Source of the DNA: Flavobacterium sp. YO12
GTDB lineage: Bacteria > Bacteroidota > Bacteroidia > Flavobacteriales > Flavobacteriaceae
Assembly: GCF_004119495.1 (NCBI RefSeq)
Contig: NZ_NRQU01000030.1
Coordinates: 80 to 51,619 of the forward strand
DNA: 51,540 nt
Direction: 5' to 3'
Part shown: piece by piece, positions 1 to 9,987 of the stretch
How positions within the stretch are numbered: position 1 is the first letter of the stretch
Layout: every line of letters begins with the position of its first letter
The notes under the pieces: model-generated
What the model saw: only the letters and a program-made list of their open reading frames with translations
Database searches by the model: none
What the model was told of the DNA's origin: nothing
Position numbers and translations under genes: made by a program

Positions 1-1
1 C

Positions 2-73
2 GAGAGAAGATTGAAAAAAATACTAGCAAATCAAATTAATAGTTTAAAAAAGTATTATCTTTCAAAAGAATAA
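2..73 (+). CDS. C-terminal end of an unidentified protein (partial)
   Basis: An open frame runs in from the left edge and stops with TAA at 71-73. The 23 visible residues are rich in Lys and Leu (ending KKYYLSKE). The other two plus-strand frames close earlier. Nothing here identifies a family. Because cysS begins about 80 bases downstream on the same strand, this is plausibly the tail of the preceding gene, but an open frame this short could be chance. Confidence 0.3.
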   Translation, partial: ERRLKKILANQINSLKKYYLSKE

Positions 74-154
74 AAAGAATCAAACGTTTAGACAATTAAA
101 AAAATAAGCGGTTAAACAAATAAACGATTAAACAAATAAACAGCAATATCAAAT

Positions 155-1633
155 ATGCCTTTATATACAACCCAGCCACTAAAAATATACAATTCACTTT
201 CGGGTGAAAAAGAAAGTTTCAAACCAATCCATGAAGGAAATGTTGGAATGTATGTTTGCGGACCAACGGTTTATAGTAATGTGCATTTAGGAAATGTTAG
301 GACTTTTATGTCTTTTGACGTTATTTTCAGGTATTTTTCACATCTGGAATACAAAGTTCGTTACGTTCGTAATATTACTGATGTTGGTCATATTGTAGAT
401 GATGTTGATGAAGGTGAAGATAAAATTGCTAAAAAAGCACGTTTAGAGCAATTAGAACCTATGGAAATTGTACAGCGATATACTGTTGATTTTCATAACA
501 TTCTAAAAGCTTTCAACTTTTTACCGCCAAGTATTGAGCCAACTGCAACTGGACACATCATAGAACAGATTGAAATCATCAAGAAAATTATTAATAAAGG
601 AATTGGTTATGAAGCCAATGGATCTGTTTATTTTGATGTTGTTAAATACAACGAAACCAATAATTACGGTATTTTAAGCGGCAGAAATATCGAAGATATG
701 CTTGCTAACACTCGTGATCTTGATGGGCAGTCAGATAAGAGAAACCCACAGGATTTTGCTCTTTGGAAAAAAGCAGAACCAGAACATATTATGAGATGGC
801 CTTCGCCTTGGAGCGATGGTTTTCCAGGCTGGCACTTAGAATGTACAGCAATGAGCACCAAATATCTTGGAAATCACTTTGACATTCACGGTGGCGGAAT
901 GGATTTAAAATTCCCTCATCACGAATGTGAAATTGCTCAAAATGAAGCCTGCACTGGTCAATCGCCAGTAAATTATTGGATGCACGCCAATATGCTTACT
1001 TTAAATGGTAAAAAAATGGCAAAATCTACAGGAAATAACATTTTACCTGGTGAGATTTTGAGTGGTGAAAACAATATTTTAAGTAAAGCTTTTTCAGCAT
1101 CTGTAACACGTTTTTTCATGTTACAAGCACATTATAGGAGTATTCTTGACTTTTCTGATGATGCAATTGTCGCAGCAGAGAAAGGATACAAAAGATTAAT
1201 GGAAGCCGTTGATGCTTTGTCAGAAATTAAAGCTGGTACAACAAGTTCTATAGACATTGCTTCTTGGAGACAGTTGTGTTATGACGCGATGAATGACGAT
1301 TTTAACACTCCAATTTTAATTGCTCAATTATTTGAAGCTGTTCGATATATTAATTTACTTAAAGAAGGAAAAGAAACCATTTCTGAAGATGATTTAAAGA
1401 CACTAACATCTACTGTCAATGGTTTTGTTTTTGATGTTTTAGGCTTAAGTAATGAAAAAGGTGCTGACGGTAATAATGACAAATTAGAAGGTACTGTAAA
1501 TATGCTTATCGGAATGAGAAATCAAGCTCGTGCAGATAAAAACTTTGCTCTTTCTGACCAAATTCGTGATCAATTGATTGCTTTAGGTATTCAATTAAAG
1601 GACGGAAAAGAAGGTACTTCTTTTAGTATTTAA
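155..1633 (+). CDS. cysS: Cysteine--tRNA ligase
   Basis: Charges tRNA-Cys with cysteine in the cytoplasm, using ATP. The 492-residue product has the normal length of class I CysRS. The HIGH-type motif is HLGN at residues 44-47 and the KMSKS-type loop is KMAKS at 287-291. The zinc ligands expected in this family are visible: Cys35 in the CGPTVY segment, Cys230 in WHLECTAMS, and the HHE group at 255-257. The C-terminal third is the helical anticodon-binding region (around [20 protein letters not shown]). The start ATG at 155 follows an AT-rich leader made of repeated GTTTAAT-like words. yidD follows on the same strand after a gap with a 12-bp hairpin. Identification is firm. Confidence 0.97.
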   Translation: MPLYTTQPLKIYNSLSGEKESFKPIHEGNVGMYVCGPTVYSNVHLGNVRTFMSFDVIFRYFSHLEYKVRYVRNITDVGHIVDDVDEGEDKIAKKARLEQLEPMEIVQRYTVDFHNILKAFNFLPPSIEPTATGHIIEQIEIIKKIINKGIGYEANGSVYFDVVKYNETNNYGILSGRNIEDMLANTRDLDGQSDKRNPQDFALWKKAEPEHIMRWPSPWSDGFPGWHLECTAMSTKYLGNHFDIHGGGMDLKFPHHECEIAQNEACTGQSPVNYWMHANMLTLNGKKMAKSTGNNILPGEILSGENNILSKAFSASVTRFFMLQAHYRSILDFSDDAIVAAEKGYKRLMEAVDALSEIKAGTTSSIDIASWRQLCYDAMNDDFNTPILIAQLFEAVRYINLLKEGKETISEDDLKTLTSTVNGFVFDVLGLSNEKGADGNNDKLEGTVNMLIGMRNQARADKNFALSDQIRDQLIALGIQLKDGKEGTSFSI

Positions 1634-1649
1634 AAACGAAGTGTTCAGT

Positions 1650-1682
1650 AATCAGTTTAAAGTGTTCAGATTTAAACTGATT
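1650..1682. repeat. 12-bp perfect hairpin after cysS
   Basis: AATCAGTTTAAA (1650-1661) and TTTAAACTGATT (1671-1682) form a perfect stem with a 9-base loop. An alternative outer stem pairs AGTAATCAGT (1647-1656) with ACTGATTACT (1697-1706), so two mutually exclusive folds are possible. There is no clean U-tract, so it is not a textbook terminator. It may end the cysS transcript or be one of the palindromic word repeats seen throughout this window. Confidence 0.5.
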
Positions 1683-1729
1683 ATTAAATACTGATCACTG
1701 ATTACTAATAATCATTGATTACTAAAAAT

Positions 1730-1978
1730 ATGTTTTCAAAAATTCTAATATATCCGTTTGTATTATTGGTACGCTTTTATCAAACAGCGATATCGCCTTT
1801 TACGCCTGCTGCATGCCGATTTGAACCAACGTGTTCTACATACATGATTCAGGCATTACAAATGCACGGATTGTTTTATGGGGGATATTTAGGAATGAAA
1901 CGAATTTTAAGCTGTCACCCATGGGGAAGATCAGGTTACGATCCGGTTCCTGAGAAAAAATGCTCGCATAAACATTAA
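1730..1978 (+). CDS. yidD: Membrane protein insertion efficiency factor YidD
   Basis: Small basic membrane-associated protein (82 residues from the ATG at 1730) of the YidD family, thought to assist YidC-dependent insertion of inner-membrane proteins. The family pattern is clear: a hydrophobic N-terminus ([14 protein letters not shown]), then [15 protein letters not shown], then the [10 protein letters not shown] tail, with three conserved Cys residues. An upstream TTG at 1715 would add five residues, but the ATG gives the usual YidD N-terminus and is preferred. It lies between cysS and lgt, all on the plus strand, and may be co-transcribed with lgt, whose start is 64 bases downstream. Confidence 0.92.
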   Translation: MFSKILIYPFVLLVRFYQTAISPFTPAACRFEPTCSTYMIQALQMHGLFYGGYLGMKRILSCHPWGRSGYDPVPEKKCSHKH

Positions 1979-2042
1979 CTTTAAATAAAGACTTACTCTG
2001 TTTTAAATATTTATTTTTACAAAAAACAAAAACTCTTAACAT

Positions 2043-2975
2043 ATGACACATGCCTTAAATATCATTTGGAATCCTTCAGAGGGAATAGACTTAGGATTCT
2101 TTATGATTCGTTATTACAGCTTAATGTTTGTAATTGCTTTTGGTTTAGGATGGTTTATCATGAAAAAGATTTTCGAGCGCGAAAATGAACCAATTGACAA
2201 ACTAGATTCATTATTTGTCTGGACTGTTTTAGCTACTTTAATCGGAGCACGTTTAGGTCATGTATTATTCTATGATTGGGAATACTTTAGAAATCATTTA
2301 CTTGAAATCTTTTTACCTGTTAAATTTGAACCTAAATTTGAGTTTACTGGGTTTCAAGGTTTAGCAAGTCACGGTGCGGCAATTTCAATTATCATTGCCA
2401 TGTACTATTACAGCAAAAAGATCCTAAAACGCCCATTATTATGGATTTTAGACCGTGTTGTTATTCCAGTTGCGAGTGGCGCTATTTTTGTTCGTTTAGG
2501 AAACTTCATGAATTCTGAAATCATTGGTCACGAAACGACATCTCCTTTTGGAATTCGTTTTTTACACGACCAATTCAGCAAAGGCGAAGCTGTTAATGCA
2601 ACACAAATCGCAAATCCAAAAGATGCTTACACTGCGATTGCAACAGATCCAAAATTTACTAATTTATTAGCACAAGTACCTGCAAAACACCCAACGCAAT
2701 TGTACGAGGCATTTTGTTATGTATTTGTATTTGCAATCTTATTTTTCTTGTACTGGAAAACTAATGCAAGACTTAAATCAGGATATTTATTTGGACTGTT
2801 TTTAGTGCTTTTATTTGTTGTGCGTTTTGTAGTTGAGTTTGTAAAAGAAAGCCAAGGCGGTTTTGAGAACGAATTGGGCCTTTTCTCAACAGGACAATGG
2901 CTAAGTATACCTTTTATCATAATTGGTCTATTCTTCGTTATTAGAGCTCAAAGAAATCCTTTAGCTACTTCGTGA
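2043..2975 (+). CDS. lgt: Phosphatidylglycerol--prolipoprotein diacylglyceryl transferase
   Basis: Inner-membrane enzyme that transfers diacylglycerol from phosphatidylglycerol to the lipobox Cys of prolipoproteins, the first step in lipoprotein maturation. The 310-residue product has about seven hydrophobic segments. The Lgt signature RLGNFMNSEIIG begins at Arg151 (Asn154, Asn157, Glu159), and the HGAA segment (His110) and HPTQLYE (216-222) are in the expected order. Between the signature and HPTQLYE lies an extended loop of about 40 residues (roughly 172-213), longer than in E. coli. A strong hairpin terminator follows the stop. Confidence 0.96.
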   Translation: MTHALNIIWNPSEGIDLGFFMIRYYSLMFVIAFGLGWFIMKKIFERENEPIDKLDSLFVWTVLATLIGARLGHVLFYDWEYFRNHLLEIFLPVKFEPKFEFTGFQGLASHGAAISIIIAMYYYSKKILKRPLLWILDRVVIPVASGAIFVRLGNFMNSEIIGHETTSPFGIRFLHDQFSKGEAVNATQIANPKDAYTAIATDPKFTNLLAQVPAKHPTQLYEAFCYVFVFAILFFLYWKTNARLKSGYLFGLFLVLLFVVRFVVEFVKESQGGFENELGLFSTGQWLSIPFIIIGLFFVIRAQRNPLATS

Positions 2976-2999
2976 TTAAACATAAAATATTTTGTAACA

Positions 3000-3034
3000 A
3001 AAAGTCCAGTATCTAATAAATACTGGACTTTTTA
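3000..3034 (+). terminator. Intrinsic terminator of lgt
   Basis: A perfect 14-bp stem (3000-3013 with 3021-3034, core GTCCAGTAT/ATACTGGAC) with a 7-base loop ends in a T-run, 25 bases after the lgt stop. The A-run on the left arm makes it potentially bidirectional. Confidence 0.85.
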
Positions 3035-3393
3035 TTTATAGCAACTATAGAATCAATCTCGAAATTTCTTTATTGCAAATCGCTTTATTTCTACTCATCT
3101 TCACTTTCAAATACATCTACGCTCACATCATACTCAAATTATAGTTTCTTTCTTTTTCTCAGAAGAAGCAAACAGAGAAACAATTACAAAAGCAAAACCT
3201 TACTCCTTTTACACTTTAAACGCAAAGCTTTTTACTTTTACCAAAACATAATCCTAAAATCTATTCTTTACTTTCCAACTTACATCGTAATCCAAAATTA
3301 AGAACAAGAAAAAGTCAAGATCAATCCTTTAGTTCTTAAGCACCGCAAACATCAAGAAATTATTTACCACACCTAATAATATCCTAGAACAGC

Positions 3394-3428
3394 AAAAAAA
3401 AAGATCCAGCTTTCACTGGATCTTTTTT
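3394..3428 (-). terminator. Intrinsic terminator of secDF
   Basis: GATCCAG (3403-3409) pairs with CTGGATC (3416-3422), extended by A- and T-runs on both sides. Read on the minus strand, the stem ends in a long U-tract just downstream of the secDF stop. Confidence 0.85.
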
Positions 3429-3448
3429 AGTATAATTGAAGCGATTAA

Positions 3449-6424
3449 TTATGCTTTATTATGCTTGTCTTCGATTGTATGTTTTTCATCATTTGAAATC
3501 GTATCTACCAATACTGGTGTTGCGATAAATAATGAAGAATATGTTCCTACAATAATACCAATTAACATTGCAAAGATAAATCCTCTAATAGATTCTCCAC
3601 CAAAGATAAACATCGTTAATAATACAATGATCATCATTAATGACGTATTCAATGTTCTTGATAATGTAGTATTAATAGAAGCGTTTACAATATCTTCAAA
3701 ACTTCCTTTACGGTTTCCGATAATAAACTCTCTAACTCTGTCAAATACAATTACAGTATCATTCATTGAGTATCCAATTACAGTAAGAATCGCAGCAATA
3801 AAGTGCTGATCCATTTCCATGTGGAAAGGCATGAATTTATAACATAAAGAGTAAACTCCTAATACAAAGATAACGTCATGCGCTACAGCTGCAATCGCAC
3901 CTAATGAATATTGCCATTTACGGAAAGAAACCATTAAGTATAAGAAAATAACTGCCATCGCACCAAGAACTGCCCAGTATGAGTTAGTTTTAATATCTTC
4001 AGAGATAGATGCTCCAACTTTAGAAGCTTGTAAAACTCCAATTTTCTTACCATCAAAAGAGTTGATGAATTTATCGTAAGAAGTGTTTGGGTAATACTTT
4101 TGTAATGCAGCGTATAATTTTTGATTTACTTCTTCATCAATCGCTACACCATCTTCTTTAATTTTGTATTTAGTTGTGATTTTCAATTGATCATCATCAC
4201 CTAAAATTTTAGCTTCAACCGGAGTTCCAAAAGCAGTAGATAATTCATCTGAAACTACTGTTGCATCGATTGGTTTTTCAAATTTAACTTGGAATGTTCT
4301 TCCTCCAACAAAATCAACACCTTCATCTAATCCGTTAACGAAGAAGATAGAAGTTAAACTTACAATTACAACAATTGAAGAGAAGATGTAAGTGAATTTT
4401 TTAACTTTAATAAAGTCAAAGTGGAAATTAGTAAACCAGTTTTTAGTAATATTTGTACAGAAAGTTAAATCAGCTTTTCCTGCAATATTTTTATCAATAA
4501 AAATTCTTGCAATAAAGATTGACGTAAACAATGATGTTACAATACCAATAAGTAATGTTAATGCGAAACCTTTAATTGGTCCTGTACCAAAGATAAACAA
4601 GATTGCTCCAGTTAAAACGTGTGTAACGTTTGCATCGATAATAGAACGCATTGCACCGTGCCATCCATAAGAAGCAAGTACAGCTTCAGACAATGATTTA
4701 CCATCACGTAATTCTTCTTTTGCTCTTTCGTATATAATAATATTAGCATCTACCGCAGTACCCAATGTTAATACGATACCTGCAATACCTGGTAATGTAA
4801 GTACAAAACCAAAACTTGCCATAATTCCGAATAAGAATAATAAGTTTAATAATAAAGCAAGATTTGCATACCAACCAGCTTTACCATAATAGAATACCAT
4901 CCAAACACAAACTAATAAAAATCCTAATACAGCCGAAATTGTTCCTGCATCAATTGCCGCTTGACCTAAAGATGGTCCAACTACAGTAGATTGTACAATG
5001 TCTGCCGATGCAGGTAATTTACCAGCATTTAATACGTTTGCTAAATCTTTAGTTTCAGCAACATCAAAAGAACCTGTAATTTCAGATCTTCCACCAGCAA
5101 TTGGTCCACTTGTAACACCTGGCGCAGAATAAACGATGTTATCTAAAACAATAGCAATATAACCTTTTTGAGAAAAAGCTCTTCCTGTTAATTCTTCCCA
5201 CACTTTAGCCCCTTGACTGTTCATTTGCATAGAAACAGCTGGTTTACCCATTTGGTCAAAAGTATCTTTTGCATCAGTTACAACACCACCGCTCATTGCA
5301 GGAACGTTATCTCTGTTACCTTTTAAAGCGTATAATTCTACCGCTTCAACATCTTTTGCTTTCGCATCTTTTATAGTAGTTGGTTTGCTCCAAACAAATT
5401 TTGCATTGTGTTGGTCAGCAGCCAATAAAATTCTAATTTCTGGTCTTTTAAAATAACCATTGATAGCAGCAGTATCTTTAGTAGCAAAATATCCTAAAAC
5501 CGGACCGCCACCTTGAACGATCATTTTATCAAATAAAGGATTGTTTCCTTTTTTAGTATCAAGTGAATCTTTAGAATTATCTGTTAATAAAGCATTCAAT
5601 GAATCTTTAGCTACAGCTTTAGTTTCTACTTTCTTAACTTCAGTCTTTTTTAAAGCTTCGTTTGCAGCAACTAAGAAGTTACCAACTTCTTCGATTTTAT
5701 AAGTTTCCCAAAACTCTAATTGAGCTTTTCCACCTAATAATTTTTTAATTCTATCAACATCTTTAGCACCTGGAAGCTCTACTAAGATTCTTCCTGTTTC
5801 TCCTAATTTTTGAATGTTTGGTTGTGTTACACCAAATTTGTCGATACGCTCTCTTAATACTTTGTAAGCACTTTCAACAGACTCATCAACTTTTCTTTTG
5901 ATTACTTTTTGAACTTGAGCATCTGTCATTTGAAAATCAACACCACCATCACCTTGTAAACTTCTGTTTGCAAAAATATCAGGTGAAGCTAACTTTACAG
6001 TTCCGTTTGAATTTGCTTCAAAAGCTTCAAAAAATTTATTTAAATAGGTCTTATTTCCTTCTACATTTGCACTTGCATCTGCTAAAGATTTATTAAATAC
6101 TGGATTTTTAGAGTTGTTTGCCAATCCTTTTAAAACATCTTTAATAGAAATTTGAAGAATTACGTTGATTCCTCCTTCTAAGTCAAGACCTTTGTTAAGT
6201 TGTTTGTTTTTTACTTCGTTATAAGTAAAATCTGTAAACCCAAGATTGAAAACTTTTTCTTTACCAATAGAATCTAAATATTTTAGCTCTTTATCAGGAT
6301 TATCTCCTGCAAAAGCTTTAGCTTCACTTTTGACATTATTTGCCACAAAAGTGAATGATAGTTGGTAAATACTTACCAATGCAAATAGAATTGCGAAAAA
6401 TTTAATAAGTCCTTTATTCTGCAT
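3449..6424 (-). CDS. secDF: Fused protein translocase subunit SecDF
   Basis: A 991-residue fusion of SecD and SecF, which use the proton gradient to help draw secreted proteins through SecYEG. An N-terminal membrane helix (about residues 8-27) is followed by a large periplasmic region. Within it, the SecD P1-type segment DKFGVTQPNIQKLGETGRI precedes VELPGAKD. Then comes a cluster of membrane helices with the TLPGIAGIVLTLGTAVDAN motif and IYERAKEELRDG. The SecF half starts near residue 690 and has its own motif region (ILTVIGYSMNDTVIVFDRVRE). Fused SecDF is normal in Bacteroidota. A good Bacteroidota promoter lies about 130 bases upstream and a terminator directly downstream, so it is probably monocistronic. 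Confidence 0.97.
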   Translation of the reverse strand: MQNKGLIKFFAILFALVSIYQLSFTFVANNVKSEAKAFAGDNPDKELKYLDSIGKEKVFNLGFTDFTYNEVKNKQLNKGLDLEGGINVILQISIKDVLKGLANNSKNPVFNKSLADASANVEGNKTYLNKFFEAFEANSNGTVKLASPDIFANRSLQGDGGVDFQMTDAQVQKVIKRKVDESVESAYKVLRERIDKFGVTQPNIQKLGETGRILVELPGAKDVDRIKKLLGGKAQLEFWETYKIEEVGNFLVAANEALKKTEVKKVETKAVAKDSLNALLTDNSKDSLDTKKGNNPLFDKMIVQGGGPVLGYFATKDTAAINGYFKRPEIRILLAADQHNAKFVWSKPTTIKDAKAKDVEAVELYALKGNRDNVPAMSGGVVTDAKDTFDQMGKPAVSMQMNSQGAKVWEELTGRAFSQKGYIAIVLDNIVYSAPGVTSGPIAGGRSEITGSFDVAETKDLANVLNAGKLPASADIVQSTVVGPSLGQAAIDAGTISAVLGFLLVCVWMVFYYGKAGWYANLALLLNLLFLFGIMASFGFVLTLPGIAGIVLTLGTAVDANIIIYERAKEELRDGKSLSEAVLASYGWHGAMRSIIDANVTHVLTGAILFIFGTGPIKGFALTLLIGIVTSLFTSIFIARIFIDKNIAGKADLTFCTNITKNWFTNFHFDFIKVKKFTYIFSSIVVIVSLTSIFFVNGLDEGVDFVGGRTFQVKFEKPIDATVVSDELSTAFGTPVEAKILGDDDQLKITTKYKIKEDGVAIDEEVNQKLYAALQKYYPNTSYDKFINSFDGKKIGVLQASKVGASISEDIKTNSYWAVLGAMAVIFLYLMVSFRKWQYSLGAIAAVAHDVIFVLGVYSLCYKFMPFHMEMDQHFIAAILTVIGYSMNDTVIVFDRVREFIIGNRKGSFEDIVNASINTTLSRTLNTSLMMIIVLLTMFIFGGESIRGFIFAMLIGIIVGTYSSLFIATPVLVDTISNDEKHTIEDKHNKA

Positions 6425-6552
6425 TATTACTAAAAATTAATTATGTTTTATTGTTTGTTTTTGGTTCTAAATTCCCTAAAAATAAGCCCTGACATGAGAT
6501 TTTAAAACTAAAAAATCGAGATCACGAATTACAACATTTTTTTTAAACCGAG

Positions 6553-6583
6553 CAAATATATAATTCTCGAAATGATTAAGCAA
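6553..6583 (-). promoter_or_regulatory. Bacteroidota-type promoter of secDF
   Basis: On the minus strand a TTG (6583-6581) is followed, after 20 bases, by TATATTTG (6560-6553). This matches the Bacteroidota primary-sigma consensus of TTG and TAnnTTTG. It implies a leader of about 120 bases before the secDF start. Confidence 0.55.
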
Positions 6584-6603
6584 TTTATTTATTAATTAAT
6601 CTC

Positions 6604-6633
6604 AAAAAAAAGACTGCAAAAGTGCAGCCTTTT
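6604..6633 (-). terminator. Intrinsic terminator of mdh
   Basis: On the minus strand GGCTGCA pairs with TGCAGTC (one G-U pair) around a short loop, and the stem is followed by a run of eight T. It lies about 20 bases after the mdh stop. Confidence 0.8.
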
Positions 6634-6652
6634 CCTTTTTTTATCAAATTCT

Positions 6653-7588
6653 TTATACTAAAATCGACTTTAAAGCGTCATTCATGCTGCGAACCGCATC
6701 TGCACTTTTAGCAAACAAAGCTTTCTCTTGATCGTTTAATTTAATATCTACGATCTCTTCAACTCCATTTTTACCAATTATACACGGAACTCCGATACAA
6801 ATGTCGTTTTGCCCATACTCACCTTCTACAAAGACAGAACAAGCAATCATTTTTTTCTGGTCATTTAAAATACTGTCTACTAAATACGCTACAGAAGCTC
6901 CTGGTGCATACCAAGCTGATGTTCCTAAAAGCCCTGTAAGAGTTGCTCCTCCAACCATTGTATCGGCAGCAACTTTTTGCAATACTTCTTCTGAAAGAAA
7001 TTGCGAAACTGGAATTCCATTATAAGATGCTAAACGCGTTAATGGAATCATAGTAGTATCACCGTGTCCGCCAATCACCATAGCAGAAACATCATTTGCA
7101 GGTTTATCTAATGCAAGAGAAAGATAAGTTCTAAAACGAGAACTGTCTAACGCACCTCCCATACCTATAATTCTATTTTTTGGTAAACCTGTTGCTTTTA
7201 AAGCTAAGTATGTCATAGTATCCATAGGATTTGAAACTACAACTATTATGGTATTTGGAGAATGTTTTAGTACATTTTCCGCAACTGTTTTTACAATTCC
7301 GGCATTTATACCTATTAATTCTTCTCTGGTCATTCCTGGTTTTCTTGGAATTCCTGACGTAATTACCACTACATCACTTCCTGCAGTTTTAGAATAGTCA
7401 TTGGTTACACCTGATACTTTGGTATTAAAACCAGTATTAGTGGCGCATTGCATAATATCCAAAGCTTTACCCTCAGCAAAACCTTCTTTAATATCCAACA
7501 ATACTACTTCACTTGCAATTCCTCTATACGAGATAACATCTGCACATGTAGCTCCAACATTTCCTGCTCCTACAATAGTAACTTTCAT
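6653..7588 (-). CDS. mdh: Malate dehydrogenase
   Basis: NAD-dependent malate/oxaloacetate interconversion in the TCA cycle. The 311-residue product belongs to the LDH-like MDH group. The Rossmann motif GAGNVG is at residues 7-12. Arg82 in the mobile loop PRKPGMTR marks malate rather than lactate specificity. Substrate-binding and relay residues follow: Asp148 in LDSSR and the catalytic His175 in GGHGDTT. The start ATG at 7588 gives the standard MKVTIVGAGN N-terminus. It has its own terminator. The gap to gyrB upstream carries a palindromic repeat rather than an obvious promoter. Confidence 0.96.
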   Translation of the reverse strand: MKVTIVGAGNVGATCADVISYRGIASEVVLLDIKEGFAEGKALDIMQCATNTGFNTKVSGVTNDYSKTAGSDVVVITSGIPRKPGMTREELIGINAGIVKTVAENVLKHSPNTIIVVVSNPMDTMTYLALKATGLPKNRIIGMGGALDSSRFRTYLSLALDKPANDVSAMVIGGHGDTTMIPLTRLASYNGIPVSQFLSEEVLQKVAADTMVGGATLTGLLGTSAWYAPGASVAYLVDSILNDQKKMIACSVFVEGEYGQNDICIGVPCIIGKNGVEEIVDIKLNDQEKALFAKSADAVRSMNDALKSILV

Positions 7589-7632
7589 ATTTTTTACTTT
7601 ATCGGTTATTAATCTGTTTATTTATAAATCAA

Positions 7633-7678
7633 CAATTCGTTTAATCGTTTAAGTAAATTTAAACAATTAAACGAATTG
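7633..7678. repeat. Palindromic GTTTAAT-word repeat
   Basis: Arms 7633-7652 and 7659-7678 are reverse complements at 19 of 20 positions, around a 6-base loop. The arms are made of the word ATTCGTTTAAT. Similar words (GATTAAACAAATAAACG) fill about 82-145 upstream of cysS. The hairpin lies between the gyrB stop and the mdh start and may also act as the gyrB transcript end. Confidence 0.7.
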
Positions 7679-7697
7679 AAGGTTCTATTCTGTTTTA

Positions 7698-9668
<1,971 letters not shown>

Positions 9669-9676
9669 CTAACACG

Positions 9677-9684
9677 CAAATATA
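9677..9684 (-). promoter_or_regulatory. -7 element of the gyrB promoter
   Basis: CAAATATA on the plus strand reads TATATTTG on the minus strand, a perfect TAnnTTTG element 39 bases before the gyrB ATG. No clear TTG is present at the expected -33 distance, so the call rests on one box. Confidence 0.4.
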
Positions 9685-9894
9685 TAAAAACGCGGACTAT
9701 ATACCCATAAAATTCCGACTTAAAGCACTTAAGTTATCAACACAATTGTTTAAAAAAATCAAAAAATAACTTCTAAATTCCAAAATTTAGCTGCTAAAAA
9801 AAATAAAACCAAAAAAATCGTCAATTTTTTCAAATTCCAATCCCAAAGCTTAGGGACAAATTCCAAATACCAAAACTAAAAACAACATAAAAGC

Positions 9895-9932
9895 AAAATC
9901 CGAAATAACAATTTAATGTTATTTCGGATTTT
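9895..9932 (-). terminator. Intrinsic terminator of the M16 peptidase gene
   Basis: A perfect 16-bp stem (9895-9910 with 9917-9932, core ATCCGAAATAACA) has a 6-base loop and, on the minus strand, a following TTTTGCTTTT tract. It lies about 55 bases after the peptidase stop. The same ATCCGAAA core recurs in the terminator at 12881-12920. Confidence 0.8.
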
Positions 9933-9987
9933 ATAATTCATCCAAATTGGAATTTGAATTTTATAAAGCTGAGGATTTTATCCTTTA

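Larger units (their letters stand above)
2976..3448. other. Gap between convergent lgt and secDF
   Basis: This 473-base gap holds an intrinsic terminator at each end (3000-3034 for lgt, 3394-3428 for secDF). The roughly 360 bases between them are AT-rich with frequent stops in all frames. I see no gene, RNA or clear repeat there. It could be degraded former coding sequence, but no family remnant is recognisable. Confidence 0.5.

Noticed and set aside
1715..1729. TTG start for yidD
   Set aside because: The ATG at 1730 gives the normal N-terminus, and the upstream bases are part of a repeat-word region.
3465..3809. Open frames on the plus strand within secDF (also 4392-4670), and similar antisense frames throughout
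   Set aside because: They lie antisense to clear genes, lack family motifs and are explained by low-GC codon composition.
3449..6424. Fused SecD and SecF as a novel gene fusion
   Set aside because: SecDF fusion is normal in Bacteroidota and some Firmicutes.
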